A DNA stretch of 64,000 nucleotides. It comes from Sedimentitalea arenosa (GTDB taxonomy: Bacteria; Pseudomonadota; Alphaproteobacteria; Rhodobacterales; Rhodobacteraceae). A model generated the notes under the pieces. The model was not told the origin of the DNA, did no database searches, and saw nothing but the letters and a program-made list of their open reading frames with translations. How positions within the stretch are numbered: position 1 is the stretch's first letter; every line of letters starts with the position of its first letter. Of this stretch, positions 25,738-36,900 are shown in pieces. The translations under genes were made by a program, and so were the position numbers. The DNA is taken from positions 1 to 64,000 of the forward strand of contig NZ_JAELVR010000003.1 in assembly GCF_016428585.1 (NCBI RefSeq), given 5' to 3'.

Positions 25738-25824
25738 TGCCCGGGCGCGGCTGGTCTGATCTGTGTCATTGCCAGCCCTCTTGCCCGGGTGCAGTATCGG
25801 GATGACAGGTAAGGGAGTCCTCTC

Positions 25825-26232
25825 ATGTATCACAACATTCTCGTTCCGATTTCGTTTGACGCCGATCGCGATACCAGCGGTACGTTGAAGCTGGCCAAAC
25901 TCTTGGCGACGCCCGATGCGAAAATCACGCTGCTGCACGTCGTCGAGCACATTCCCGGCTATGCGATTTCCTACATGCCGGCGGATTACCTGCGCGAGGC
26001 ACGCGAGGCGATTCAGGGACAGTTGAACGACCTGGCCGCTGAGTTGCCGAACGCGCGGGGCGTCGTGATCGAGGGCCATTCCGGACGGTCGATCCTGGAC
26101 TGGGCAGAGGAAAACGGGCCCGACCTGATCATCATCGCGTCGCACCGTCCCGGTATGCAGGATCTGCTGCTGGGCTCGACAGCCTCGCAGGTGGTGCGCC
26201 ACGCGCGCTGTGCGGTGCACGTGGTGCGCTAG
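25825..26232 (+). CDS. universal stress protein, single UspA domain
   Basis: The 135-residue protein has the UspA alpha/beta fold: MYHNILVPISFD at the start, ITLLHVVE, then the nucleotide-loop region IASHRPGMQDLLLGSTASQV and the ending ARCAVHVVR. The SHRPG...LLLGS form is that of the UspF/UspG-like ATP-binding branch. Such proteins respond to starvation or redox stress. It is a separate gene 87 bases after the zinc-ribbon gene. A two-domain paralog lies in the oxalate island. Confidence 0.9.
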   Translation: MYHNILVPISFDADRDTSGTLKLAKLLATPDAKITLLHVVEHIPGYAISYMPADYLREAREAIQGQLNDLAAELPNARGVVIEGHSGRSILDWAEENGPDLIIIASHRPGMQDLLLGSTASQVVRHARCAVHVVR

Positions 26233-26235
26233 CGC

Positions 26236-26745
26236 TCAGGAGCGCAGAAACACCTTGTCGGAATCAAGCCTGCTGGCGATGCGGGCGAAGTGGTCGCCTG
26301 TACCTTCAGGCGACCTCAGCAACTGCGTGCGGGCCTGATCCAGTGCGCGGGTGAATGCTGCGCGGGATTGCGGCACCGCGTCGGTGGTGATCGCAGTGTA
26401 GGTCCGCCCGCGTTGCCGCACAGGAGCGGCAGCGGGGTCGGCATTGGCACGCAGCACAGATTGCAGCGCAGATTCGACTTGGCGCAGCGCGGCGGCGGCG
26501 GGGGCGTAGGCGGCATTTCCGTCCAACCTCCGTGCAGCGTCGCTGTAATTCTGCCGGTAGCAGTCATAGCGATAGACCGAGTCGAGCGACCGGCACTGGC
26601 GCAGGCCGTGGTCGAGCATTCGCACCACGCCGTTGGTGGTGCGTGGGTTCAGGCCCGCCGCATCGCCATAGGCGGCATTGCCTTGCGCCAGACCGGGCGC
26701 GGCGGCGAAGAGCAGTATGAGAGCGGCGGGCAGCAAGCGAAGCAT
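26236..26745 (-). CDS. secreted helical protein of unknown function
   Basis: The 169-residue protein has a signal peptide (to about residue 20, PGLAQG) and an alanine-rich, mostly helical body with two cysteines in QCRSLDSVYRYDCYRQNY that could form a disulfide. I do not recognise the family. It converges on the universal stress protein gene, three bases apart at the stops. Confidence 0.6.
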   Translation of the reverse strand: MLRLLPAALILLFAAAPGLAQGNAAYGDAAGLNPRTTNGVVRMLDHGLRQCRSLDSVYRYDCYRQNYSDAARRLDGNAAYAPAAAALRQVESALQSVLRANADPAAAPVRQRGRTYTAITTDAVPQSRAAFTRALDQARTQLLRSPEGTGDHFARIASRLDSDKVFLRS

Positions 26746-26867
26746 GTCGATCCTTTCGATGTCGGTGCCAGCCTACAGGGCTTCTCGGCAAAGCTGAAAC
26801 CACTCCTGACGATCCTTTGTCGTGCGGCTGCCATCAAGGCGCCATATTGGTCGGGCAGTTCGGGGAA

Positions 26868-27323
26868 ATGGTACCGACGGACATCACCGGCGACCGGGTG
26901 CATCCCCGCATCGTGCGGCGCCATCGACGGGCGGAGCGGGAGCGTGCGCGGGCTCTGTCGCCGCTGCGTTTCCTGCTGCGGCTGCTGGCCGTTCCGGGGC
27001 TCGCGCTGGGGGTGGCAGCCTCGCTCTACATGCGCACCAGCCCGTATGAGCCGCAACTGGCGCTGATGCACCTCGCTGCCCGTATGGGCTGCGACAGCGC
27101 CTATCGCGTGGGCCTCGCGCCGGCCGATCGCGGTGCGCCCGGGTATCATGCCCGCAACGATCCGGACGGTGACGGCGTGGCCTGCGATGCGCCGCCTGTG
27201 GTCGCAGCTTCCCGGCGCGAAGGGGCGCGGCGCGATGCTGAGCCGCGCAATTCGGTGCAGCGCGCAGCACAGACGCGGTTCGTCGGCGGCGCGAAATTCG
27301 TGCGGCCCGAAAGGTCCGACTAG
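26868..27323 (+). CDS. membrane-anchored protein with excalibur-like calcium-binding domain
   Basis: The 151-residue protein has an arginine-rich N terminus, one transmembrane helix (about 34-53) and an external segment. Cys75, the loop DPDGDGVAC (98-106) and the preceding GYHARN match the excalibur calcium-binding motif. A basic tail follows. Excalibur domains are found on surface nucleases and other extracellular proteins; here no enzyme domain accompanies it. The start at 26868 is weakly supported. Its 3' end overlaps the convergent SMR/EamA-like gene by four bases. Confidence 0.7.
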   Translation: MVPTDITGDRVHPRIVRRHRRAERERARALSPLRFLLRLLAVPGLALGVAASLYMRTSPYEPQLALMHLAARMGCDSAYRVGLAPADRGAPGYHARNDPDGDGVACDAPPVVAASRREGARRDAEPRNSVQRAAQTRFVGGAKFVRPERSD

Positions 27324-27655
27324 GCGACGCGCACCATCAGGACCATGGCGAGCAGGGCACAGCCGATCCCCGCGATCTCGCGCCGCTGCAGCGGCTCGTC
27401 AAAGACCACGGCGCCAAGCGTCGCCAGCGCAATCAGCGTGAACATCGAGAACGCGACGCCGGCCTGCGCGAGCGTGATGTGCAGAAGCGAGACATACCAC
27501 AGGACCGCCGAGCAAGCATAAAGAAGGCAGCCGATCACCAGCAGCCGCGTTCCGACGGCGCTGCCATCGGCGGCGATCTTGATGAGGTAGTCGCCGTAGA
27601 TCACCACAATCGCGGTGAACAGGGAAAAGCCGAAGCCGAACAGAACACTTGTCAT
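27320..27655 (-). CDS. small four-helix membrane transporter, SMR/EamA-like
   Basis: The 111-residue protein has four hydrophobic segments and the size of small multidrug resistance (EmrE-type) proteins. The ending GAVVFDEPLQRREIAGIGCALLAM resembles the helix 3-4 hairpin of the DMT superfamily. The membrane-embedded glutamate of EmrE is absent from helix 1; an aspartate (22) lies at its end instead. Drug-proton antiport is therefore doubtful, and a lipid or metabolite carrier is as likely. GAGAGG precedes the ATG at 27655 and supports this short form over a longer open frame. Confidence 0.65.
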   Translation of the reverse strand: MTSVLFGFGFSLFTAIVVIYGDYLIKIAADGSAVGTRLLVIGCLLYACSAVLWYVSLLHITLAQAGVAFSMFTLIALATLGAVVFDEPLQRREIAGIGCALLAMVLMVRVA

Positions 27656-28033
27656 GAAACCTCTCCAAACGCGGAAGACGGGATCAGTCTGCGCGGCGGG
27701 TCCCAGGGCGGCAAGGCGGGAATACCCGACCAATTGGGGCGTCGACGCGGGCGGTTTGTCGCCATCCGAAGCGGCGAACATGGTTTGCGCAGGATGTCCG
27801 TTGTGGTCAGATCTGTCGCCACGGATCGCGCGCCCTCGTGGCCGTCGGAATGGGAATTTCGGGCTTTCTATGGCGGCAAGTGCGGGACGGGGAGGCCGGG
27901 ATCGCCGGACAGAGCAAGAGGCTGGATTTGGTGTGTGGCGAGCCGAAAAGAATCGATTCTCCTTTAAGGTGAAAATCTAGTAAGCTTTAGATTTCAATGG
28001 CAAAAAAGAAGGTCACATCTGCCTGTCGGACCA

Positions 28034-28047
28034 TTGATCAAAATCAA
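28034..28047. promoter_or_regulatory. perfect FNR/FnrL box
   Basis: TTGATCAAAATCAA matches the FNR consensus TTGAT-N4-ATCAA exactly. Its centre is about 50 bases upstream of the start predicted from the adjacent promoter and 84 bases upstream of the VPVPA-CTERM ATG. Oxygen-responsive control of that gene is inference. Confidence 0.7.
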
Positions 28048-28054
28048 TAAACCT

Positions 28055-28084
28055 TTGACTCGAATCCGCTGTTCCCACTATGAT
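28055..28084 (+). promoter_or_regulatory. sigma-70 promoter of the VPVPA-CTERM gene
   Basis: TTGACT (28055-28060) and TATGAT (28079-28084) are separated by 18 bases and sit just downstream of a perfect FNR box, about 40 bases before the ATG at 28125. Confidence 0.6.
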
Positions 28085-28124
28085 CTGCATGTGAGAGTGC
28101 ACTTTCGTAAAGGGGTCATGAGAT

Positions 28125-28811
28125 ATGAAAATCAAGACATTTCTAACAACGACTATTGGCGCAGCGGCATTGAGTGCTGCGCTGGCAACTGGCGCGTCTG
28201 CGCTGACATTCGGTGATATTCCAGGAACTGGCAACGCGGTGAACGAAGGGGTTCAGCCCATCTACGGCACGCCGACGCGGGATGGTTATTTCGGGGCCGA
28301 CCTGTACCTGTTCGGCGGCGGTGGAACGACCACGCTCGAGTTCCAGTATCTCGGCAAGGAAGCAGGCTTTACCAACAAGTTCTTCTTCCAGGGTGCCGAG
28401 TTGTTCTCGACCGGCGGTCAGAGCAACGGCTTCAGCCTGACGGGGGCGACCACACAGGTTGCCAATGTGGCCGACGGCCTTCTGGACTTCAAATTCACTA
28501 CGTCGGGCGGCGGAACGCCGGGCGAGGCAGTGAACGGGTCCAACCCGGACGACCGGCTTGGTGGAGCTGACATCAACTTCTTCGCGACGCTGGTGAGTAA
28601 CCCGTCGGGTACCTCGGGTCTCGCTTGGGACCTTTGGTTCGACGACTCCGGCGCGGGCGATGACGACAACCATGATGACTTGGCGATCCGCATCAGCATC
28701 GTCGGTGACGGTCGCATCGCACCGGTTCCGGTTCCGGCAGCGGGTCTGCTGCTGCTGACCGCACTGGGTGGTCTTGGGGTTGCGCGCCGCCGCAAGCAGA
28801 AAGACAGCTGA
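28125..28811 (+). CDS. secreted VPVPA-CTERM sorting-domain protein
   Basis: The 228-residue protein has a signal peptide (to about residue 26, ASA), a glycine- and aspartate-rich beta body including an acidic DDSGAGDDDNHDD segment, and a C terminus VPVPAAGLLLLTALGGLGVA followed by RRRKQKDS. This is the VPxxA-type PEP-CTERM signal for exosortase processing, as in the gene at 12054. The body function is unknown; the acidic run may bind calcium. A consensus promoter and a perfect FNR box lie upstream and a strong terminator follows, so it is a single-gene unit probably tuned to oxygen. Confidence 0.85.
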   Translation: MKIKTFLTTTIGAAALSAALATGASALTFGDIPGTGNAVNEGVQPIYGTPTRDGYFGADLYLFGGGGTTTLEFQYLGKEAGFTNKFFFQGAELFSTGGQSNGFSLTGATTQVANVADGLLDFKFTTSGGGTPGEAVNGSNPDDRLGGADINFFATLVSNPSGTSGLAWDLWFDDSGAGDDDNHDDLAIRISIVGDGRIAPVPVPAAGLLLLTALGGLGVARRRKQKDS

Positions 28812-28832
28812 TAAGTCATCGGCGGAGATTGG

Positions 28833-28861
28833 GGGCGGTCACGCAAGTGGCCGCCCTTTTT
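28833..28861 (+). terminator. strong Rho-independent terminator
   Basis: GGGCGGTCAC (28833-28842) pairs with GTGGCCGCCC (28847-28856) around a GCAA loop with one G-T pair, followed by TTTTT. It ends the VPVPA-CTERM transcript. Confidence 0.9.
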
Positions 28862-29007
28862 CGTTGCGGCCTCGATTTCGGATGCGCGATCCTACGCGGT
28901 GTTTCGCGCATCGGCGAGCAAACCTGTCCGATCTGTGTTATCGTAGAAGGGTCGGGGCGTGGGAACCTGCCTGCGGGCCGATGCAAGGATGAAGAAAGGA
29001 CATGACC

Positions 29008-29184
29008 ATGAAGACCCCAACCGTCGCGCTGTTCGCTGCCGCCCTGCTGCTCGGGGCTTGCGCCCAAGAGCCCGAACCGGTGTACCTGCAACCGACCTTT
29101 GACAAGGCCGGCAACGCAAGCTGCGCGGTGGGATACATGCTCGCGACGACCGAGACCGGCGCAACGGTCTGCGCGCCGATCTGA
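29008..29184 (+). CDS. small lipoprotein of unknown function
   Basis: The 58-residue protein has a lipoprotein signal peptide with lipobox LLLGAC (Cys about residue 18), so the mature product is a lipid-anchored peptide of about 40 residues containing two further cysteines. AAAGGA lies seven bases before the ATG at 29008, which is preferred to an ATG six bases upstream. I do not recognise the family. Confidence 0.65.
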   Translation: MKTPTVALFAAALLLGACAQEPEPVYLQPTFDKAGNASCAVGYMLATTETGATVCAPI

Positions 29185-29555
29185 TGCAACTTCGGGGGCG
29201 GCGTTAACGCATTCGCCGCGCAGTGCGGCCGCCCCCGCGCATCCGGCCCAAGGCACATCCTGTCCGATCAAGGGCTTGCAGAGATTTATTTCGCGCGCGA
29301 AACAATCCGGTTTCCGGATGGGTAAAGGTCTATTTTCAATTGGTTAAGGTGGCGGATGCCTTGACCCACTCTCTCACCCGGCGTGCCGCAAGCACGCTTC
29401 TGGCGTGACGGGAGATTAAGGAGCGTTGCGGGATTGTCGTCAGGGCTTCAAAGACATTTTTTGACAGTCAACTTGTCCATGCGGTACTGATAGTAGTATC
29501 GTTCGTGGGTGAGATAGCACGTATCTTTCAGTTCCTGTGCGGTTTAGAACGCTTC
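29185..29555. other. gene-free region
   Basis: These 371 bases hold no supported gene. A 9-base inverted repeat (GGGGGCGGC at 29194-29202, GCCGCCCCC at 29228-29236) follows the lipoprotein gene and a short one (ATCCGG/CCGGAT, 29305-29319) lies further on; neither has a T tract. From about 29450 the composition becomes AT-rich and marks the edge of the insert at 29.5-30.7 kb. Confidence 0.6.
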
Positions 29556-30128
29556 TTAGCTTTCTTGTTCTTGCAACCACTTTTTGACTTGTGACACGGT
29601 CTCCCGCATTTCGGCACGATCTTCTCTTTCCCCCTTTCTTTCATCGTCCATACTTTTCTCAATGCGAGCAAGAACTTCGTGAGCGACCCTTGCATCTGTT
29701 TGCAAGTTCAAAAACCTCTGCGAGAAGAGAAGCCCAAACACAACTGTCATTGCTGTAATCAAAAACGAAACGATTGCAACTATCCAGCGCATCGATTTTG
29801 ATATAGCTTCAGCATTAGTTGCGGACATCTGAATCGTTCCGAGACTAGATTCCAATTTCGTGATCCGCGCTTCCAATGATGCAGACTGTGCCAAGAAATT
29901 CTCGAGTTCCTCATACTCCCGATCGAAATTTGAGAACTCTCTACTAAGCCGGTCAAAAGTAGTTCGCAAACGTTCAATATCAGCACGTATGGCGCCGTCT
30001 TCGCGATCCAAATCGGTTGCAAGATCCCGCAGCTGCTGTGTAAGAGCAGAGAACTCTTGATCGTCAGTATCCTGAGCGTGTGCTGGACCGAGAATAAGAC
30101 AGATGGCAAAAAGGATACCTATTCTCAT
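29556..30128 (-). CDS. exported coiled-coil protein with one membrane helix, unknown function
   Basis: The 190-residue protein has a signal peptide (to about 18, PAHAQ), a long acidic coiled coil (about 25-100, with EFSALTQQLRDLATDLDRED and later heptads) and a strong transmembrane helix (about 113-135). A charged C-terminal coil (EKSMDDERKGEREDRAEMRE) follows. It is probably anchored in the inner membrane with the first coil in the periplasm. I do not recognise the family. It follows the gene at 30131 with a 2-base gap, forming a two-gene operon in an AT-rich patch, which suggests transfer. Confidence 0.6.
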   Translation of the reverse strand: MRIGILFAICLILGPAHAQDTDDQEFSALTQQLRDLATDLDREDGAIRADIERLRTTFDRLSREFSNFDREYEELENFLAQSASLEARITKLESSLGTIQMSATNAEAISKSMRWIVAIVSFLITAMTVVFGLLFSQRFLNLQTDARVAHEVLARIEKSMDDERKGEREDRAEMRETVSQVKKWLQEQES

Positions 30129-30130
30129 TT

Positions 30131-30610
30131 CTAAGTTCCCTGCTCTACAACCTCAACTATTACACTTTTCAAGAACTTTTTGGGTTCGGCAGGGTTGTCA
30201 TACACAAAAAAAGTGTAAGTTCCTGGTGCCGTCGGCCACGCTCTCTGATTTACAACCCATCGTGTTGGATCATTGTATGTCCTCGGCTCCCATGTGTAAT
30301 CATCATTGCTTCTATGATTGGATAATATCACTGGCTCGCCGTCTGATGGTTTGAACTCCCATCGGAGGAATATATCTTTCTCTGATCTCCGATCTTCCGA
30401 AACAAGCCAATCTATCTGTAGAACGGCATGCATTCGTACGAAGGCGTCCCCCACGGTTAGCCTTTCAATCTTGTTGCACTCAAGAAACTCACCAGATTTA
30501 TAATCTCGGCAAACCACCACGTTAAGATCAAACTGAGGATTGGCAGGCGCAGCAGTAGGAACCAAACTCGCCCAAAGAAAAGTGTTGGCGCAAGCTAGTG
30601 AGGTTCTCAT
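30131..30610 (-). CDS. secreted protein of unknown function, partner of the coiled-coil gene
   Basis: The 159-residue protein has a signal peptide (to about residue 26) and a beta-rich, Ig-like-looking body with elements such as IFLRWEFKPSDGEPVILSNH and APGTYTFFVYDNPAEPKKF. These suggest an extracellular or periplasmic beta sandwich. Two cysteines early in the mature part may pair. ATG 30610 was chosen because GGAG lies nine bases upstream; an ATG five codons earlier has no site. AT-rich codon use sets it apart from uvrB next door. The family is not recognised. Confidence 0.6.
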   Translation of the reverse strand: MRTSLACANTFLWASLVPTAAPANPQFDLNVVVCRDYKSGEFLECNKIERLTVGDAFVRMHAVLQIDWLVSEDRRSEKDIFLRWEFKPSDGEPVILSNHRSNDDYTWEPRTYNDPTRWVVNQRAWPTAPGTYTFFVYDNPAEPKKFLKSVIVEVVEQGT

Positions 30611-30692
30611 GGTCTTTATCTCCATCCATGCAAAATGAAATCGTTATTCAAAAGTTCAATATGGCTCAAGGTTCACCAAGTGAGCGTACGTG

Positions 30693-32885
<2,193 letters not shown>

Positions 32886-33083
32886 GAAGGGCTCTCCGGG
32901 GGCAGACCTACAGAGTTGTGGTGTTTGGTGCCGGGTTCAAGCCTTGATGGCATTCTCGGGTCGAACGATGGCGGGATTCGTATGTATCGCGGTTCTGGTG
33001 TGGGGGCAGTGGCGCGGCATTTGGACCCTTGCCCGTTGCGTGCGAATTTCGGATAAGCGGTGAGACGTTTCAAGGAGCCTCTC

Positions 33084-33395
33084 ATGCGCGCCCGTATCTA
33101 CAAGCCCGCCCGCACCGCGATGTCCTCGGGGACCGCCAAGACCAAGCGTTGGGTGCTGGATTTCGCACCGGCCAGCGCGCGCGAGGTGGACCCATTGATG
33201 GGCTGGACCTCGTCCAGCGACATGCAGAGCCAGGTGCGTCTGCGGTTCGACACCAAGGAAGCTGCGCTGGAATACGCGCAGGCCAAGGGGATCGAGGCCG
33301 AGGTGTTCGAACCGAAGAAACGCAAGCCCAACGTGCGCCCCGGTGGCTATGGCGACAATTTCGCCACCAACCGGCGCGGGGTCTGGACCCACTGA
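33084..33395 (+). CDS. NDUFS4-like complex I accessory protein
   Basis: The 103-residue protein matches the ETC complex I subunit conserved region (the 18 kDa NDUFS4 family). It opens [20 protein letters not shown] and contains [16 protein letters not shown] and the ending [12 protein letters not shown]. In alphaproteobacteria and mitochondria this subunit is bound to the NADH dehydrogenase arm of respiratory complex I; its gene usually lies apart from the nuo operon, as here. AAGGAG lies seven bases before the ATG. Its stop codon overlaps the presumed start of the acetyltransferase that follows. Confidence 0.88.
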   Translation: MRARIYKPARTAMSSGTAKTKRWVLDFAPASAREVDPLMGWTSSSDMQSQVRLRFDTKEAALEYAQAKGIEAEVFEPKKRKPNVRPGGYGDNFATNRRGVWTH

Positions 33396-33853
33396 GCGGT
33401 CTTTCGGTCGCGGTCGTCTCGCCCGAGGCGGCGGATGTGCGGGCCTTGTTGGCGCGTCACCTGGCACAGATGCAGGCGCAGACCCCGCCTGAAAGCTGTC
33501 ATGCCTTGCCCACGGATGCGCTGATGGCGCCTGGCGTCGTGCTGCTGGGCCTGCGCGAAGACGCGGTATTGGTGGGGGTCGGGGCGCTGAAAACCTGCGA
33601 CGGCTATGGCGAGATCAAGTCGATGCACACGGCGGCCGAGGCGCGGGGGCGCGGTGTGGCCCGGCGTGTTCTGGAGGCGTTGATCGGCGCGGCACGGGCG
33701 CAGGGCCTGCCGCGGCTCAACCTCGAGACGGGATCGGGGCCGGCGCATGCCGCGGCGCGTGCGCTCTATGGTAAAGCCGGGTTCGTGACCTGCTCTCCCT
33801 TCGGGAACTACCGTTCCGATCCGCTGAGCCATTTCATGACTTTGCGGCTCTGA
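33392..33853 (+). CDS. GNAT-family N-acetyltransferase
   Basis: The product of about 153 residues has the GNAT fold: GVGALK, then [20 protein letters not shown] with the acetyl-CoA loop [24 protein letters not shown] and [10 protein letters not shown]. It transfers acetyl to an unknown amine. The start is odd: family alignment requires the protein to begin near 33392, yet the frame has no ATG or GTG there. The CTG at 33392 overlaps the TGA of the NDUFS4-like gene and may be used by translational coupling; GTG 33437 and ATG 33470 are later alternatives that would remove the first strand. Confidence 0.8.
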   Translation: MSGLSVAVVSPEAADVRALLARHLAQMQAQTPPESCHALPTDALMAPGVVLLGLREDAVLVGVGALKTCDGYGEIKSMHTAAEARGRGVARRVLEALIGAARAQGLPRLNLETGSGPAHAAARALYGKAGFVTCSPFGNYRSDPLSHFMTLRL

Positions 33854-33896
33854 GGCCTTGCCCTGCGCCGGAAGCTGCGGCAAAACCGGCGCCAGC

Positions 33897-33973
33897 GGTC
33901 CCGTAGCTCAACTGGATAGAGCACCTGACTTCTAATCAGGATGTTGGGGGTTCGAGTCCTCCCGGGATCGCCA
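33897..33973 (+). tRNA. tRNA-Arg, anticodon TCT
   Basis: The 77-base cloverleaf has acceptor GGTCCCG (33897-33903) pairing with CGGGATC (33963-33969). The D stem is GCTC/GAGC, the anticodon arm is CCTGA-CTTCTAA-TCAGG with anticodon TCT, and a GTTCGAGTC T loop is present. The genome-encoded CCA is at 33971-33973. The anticodon reads AGA/AGG codons, which are rare in this GC-rich background. It is followed by a short T-rich run. Confidence 0.95.
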
Positions 33974-33992
33974 TTTTTCCTTTTGTGTGCCG

Positions 33993-36900
33993 TCAATGCA
34001 GATGTGTAGACCGGTTCGGACGCAAGTCGTCGAGTACGGCGTAGAACGCCGGGAGCACGAGCAGGACCAGCACCGTTGCGGCCAGGAGGCCGAAGACGAC
34101 CGCGATCACCAGCGGTTTGAGCGTCTGTGCCTGGGTCGAGCCTTCCAGCAGGAGGGGCGCCATGCCCATGATGGTGGTCGAGACTGACACGAAGATCGGC
34201 CTGAAGCGGGACCGCACCGCCTCTCCGGCCGCGGCCGTGGCCGACAACCCCTCTGCGCGACGGACCTTGATCACTCCGACGAGAAGGATCGCGTTGTTCA
34301 CCACGATGCCGGCAAGCGAGGCCGCGCCTACGAGCGACGGCATCGAGATGTTGTAGCCCATCAGGACATGCCCCCAGATCACCCCCAGAAATGCCAACGG
34401 GATGGTGACCATCACGATGAGCGGTTCGACATAGCTGCGAAACTGGAAGCTGAGCACGATATAGACACCGACGAGGCCGATCAGGAATCCCCGGAGAATG
34501 GAGCCCACCGTTTCCGCCGAATTCGCGGCCTGGCCGCCGATTTCGAAATCGAGGCCGGGAATCGTGGTGGCGAGGTCCGGCAGGAACCCGTCGGCCAGCC
34601 GGGCTGTGATCGCGTCGGCGTTGCCGACACGCCCGTCCACGTCGGCCGCAACGGTCAGAGTGCGCAGACCGTCGCGGCGGTTGATGCTGCCCCACCCCCG
34701 CGCCTCGGTAAAAGTGGCGACGGTGGCCAGTGGCACGGTATCGCCGCCGGGCAGCGCGATTTCGAACGTGGTCAGATCGGCGCGGGTGGCACGGTCGTCG
34801 TCACTGAGCCGCACGTCGATATCCCAGGCAAGATCGCCGCGCCGAATCTCGGTAAGCTGTGTTCCGAGGAACGCAGCGCGCAATTGTGCCGCCACGTCGC
34901 TGGCCGTCAGCCCAAGGGCTTCGGCTCCGGGCGACAGGTTCAGCCGCACCTCGGGCGCGCCAGGGCGCAGGTCGAGGATGGCATTGCGCACGCCGGCATA
35001 GCTTTGCAACTCGGCCAATGCGGCGCGGCCGGCGGTCTCGAGTGTGGCCAGGTCGGGATGGGTCAGGCGCAGTTCCACGGCGATCCCCTGCGGGCCGATC
35101 CCCGGCTCGGTGAGGATCAGCGAAGGCACGCCTGGCAACGGCCCGATTTCGGCTCGCCAGAGCGTTATGATTTCGTCAAGCGTGCTGGTGCGCGTTTCAG
35201 CGCCTAGAAGGTCCACCGCGACTGTGGCGACATGGGCGCCGGACTCGCCCGCGGACAGGTTGCGGCCCATGCGGGTGATGCGCCGGATCACCAGCGGTTG
35301 CGCCTCCGGCTGCTCCGGCGTGAGGCGGGCGTTCACGCGGTCAAGCGCCTGCTCCACCTGCGAGACCGCCTCGGTCGTGCGCGCGAGCGGGGAGCCCGCA
35401 GGCAGCATCAGCCGGGCTTCCAGTACATCGCCGTCGATGTTCGGCAGCGCCTCGCGCTTGACGACGCCACCGCCGAGCGCTCCGACCGTCACGATCAGCG
35501 CGCCAATGGCCAGCCCGGCGACCATCCACCGCCAGCGGATCGCGGTATCGGCCAGACGCCCCACGCCGCGCTCGCGCAAAGCGCCAAAGGCTGCATCGAA
35601 GCGGCGGCGGAAGCGGGTCGGAGCGGTTTCCTTCAACCCGCTTTTGAGGTGATGGGGCAGGATCAGAAATGCCTCGACCAGCGAGGCGGCGAGGGCGGCC
35701 AGAAGGACGACCGGCAACACCTCGAGCACGGCGCCGAGTTCCCCGGCCAGAAAGGCCAGCGGAAGGAACACGGCCAGAGTGGTCAGGAAAGACGAGATGA
35801 CACCGGGCGCCACGGCGGCGACCCCTGCGGCTATGTTTTCCACCGTTGTCCCCTTGGCGGCATGCACCGCGATGGAATCCGCGATCACGATGGAATCGTC
35901 CATCACGATCCCGATCGCCATCAGCAGCGCCACCAGCGTCATCATGTTCAGGCTGAGCCCCGTCAACGCCATCCAGAAGAAGGCGCCGGCAAAGGCGACG
36001 GGCAGGCCCATCGCGGCCCAGATCGCGAAGCCGGGTCGGAAGAACAGGCTCATAACCGCCACGACCAGAACAAGGCCGATCACGCCGTTCTGCACCAGCA
36101 TCAGCAACCGGTCACGGATGATGGAGGTCACATCCTGCACGACCTCGACCCTGAGCGTGTCCGGAAGAACCGCCGTCTCTTTGGCCACCACCTCTGTCAC
36201 GTCGTCGAGCACGCGCAGCGCGTCGGCGTCCAGTGCCTTGGCGACGTCGATCAGGAGGGCCGGAGCGCCATCCAGAAAGGCGCGGTCATGCGGCGGTTCG
36301 AAGCTTTCTTCTATTTCGGCGACGTCGCCCAGTGTCAGGGTCGCGCCATTGCCCAGCACCAGAACCGGGATCGTCGCAAGCGCGCCGGCGGTGTCCCGCT
36401 CGGCGGTGAACCGCAGGGTCAGGTCCGTGCCGTCGCCCTCCAGCGTGCCGGCGGGCAGATCGATGTTCTGGGCGGCGATGGCGGCGGCCAGCGAAGCCGG
36501 TGTCAGCCCGTGGCTTTCCAGTACCGCTGCGCGCGCAGAAACCCTGAGCGTGCGTGTCCCGAGGCCCGACCGGGTGACCGTCGCGACCCCGGGCAGGGCG
36601 GACAGGCGATCCGACAAGGCGTCAGCGTAAAGGTCGAGTTCGCCCAGCGGCAGATCGCCCGAAACGGCGACGGACGTGACGGGATCCGTGCGGTGCAACT
36701 CTCGGGTGATGGCCGGATCGGCACTGTCCGGAAAGGTATCGATCGCCGAAACCTCGGTGCACAGGGCATTGACGAAACGCAAGGCGTCGGTGCCGTCGGC
36801 CATGGTCGCGACGGCACGGGCGCGGCCGGGCTGCGCGGTGCAGGTCAGGGTGTCGAGCCCCTCGACGCCCTGCACCCCGTCCCAGAGAGGTGCGCAGAGG

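Larger units (their letters stand above)
27656..28124. other. gene-free divergent region with promoter elements
   Basis: These 469 bases lie between two divergent genes and hold no convincing open frame. The right part becomes AT-rich and carries an inverted repeat (AAATCTA at 27973-27979, TAGATTT at 27988-27994), a perfect FNR-type box and a good sigma-70 promoter, both listed separately. The left part shows nothing recognisable. Confidence 0.6.
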
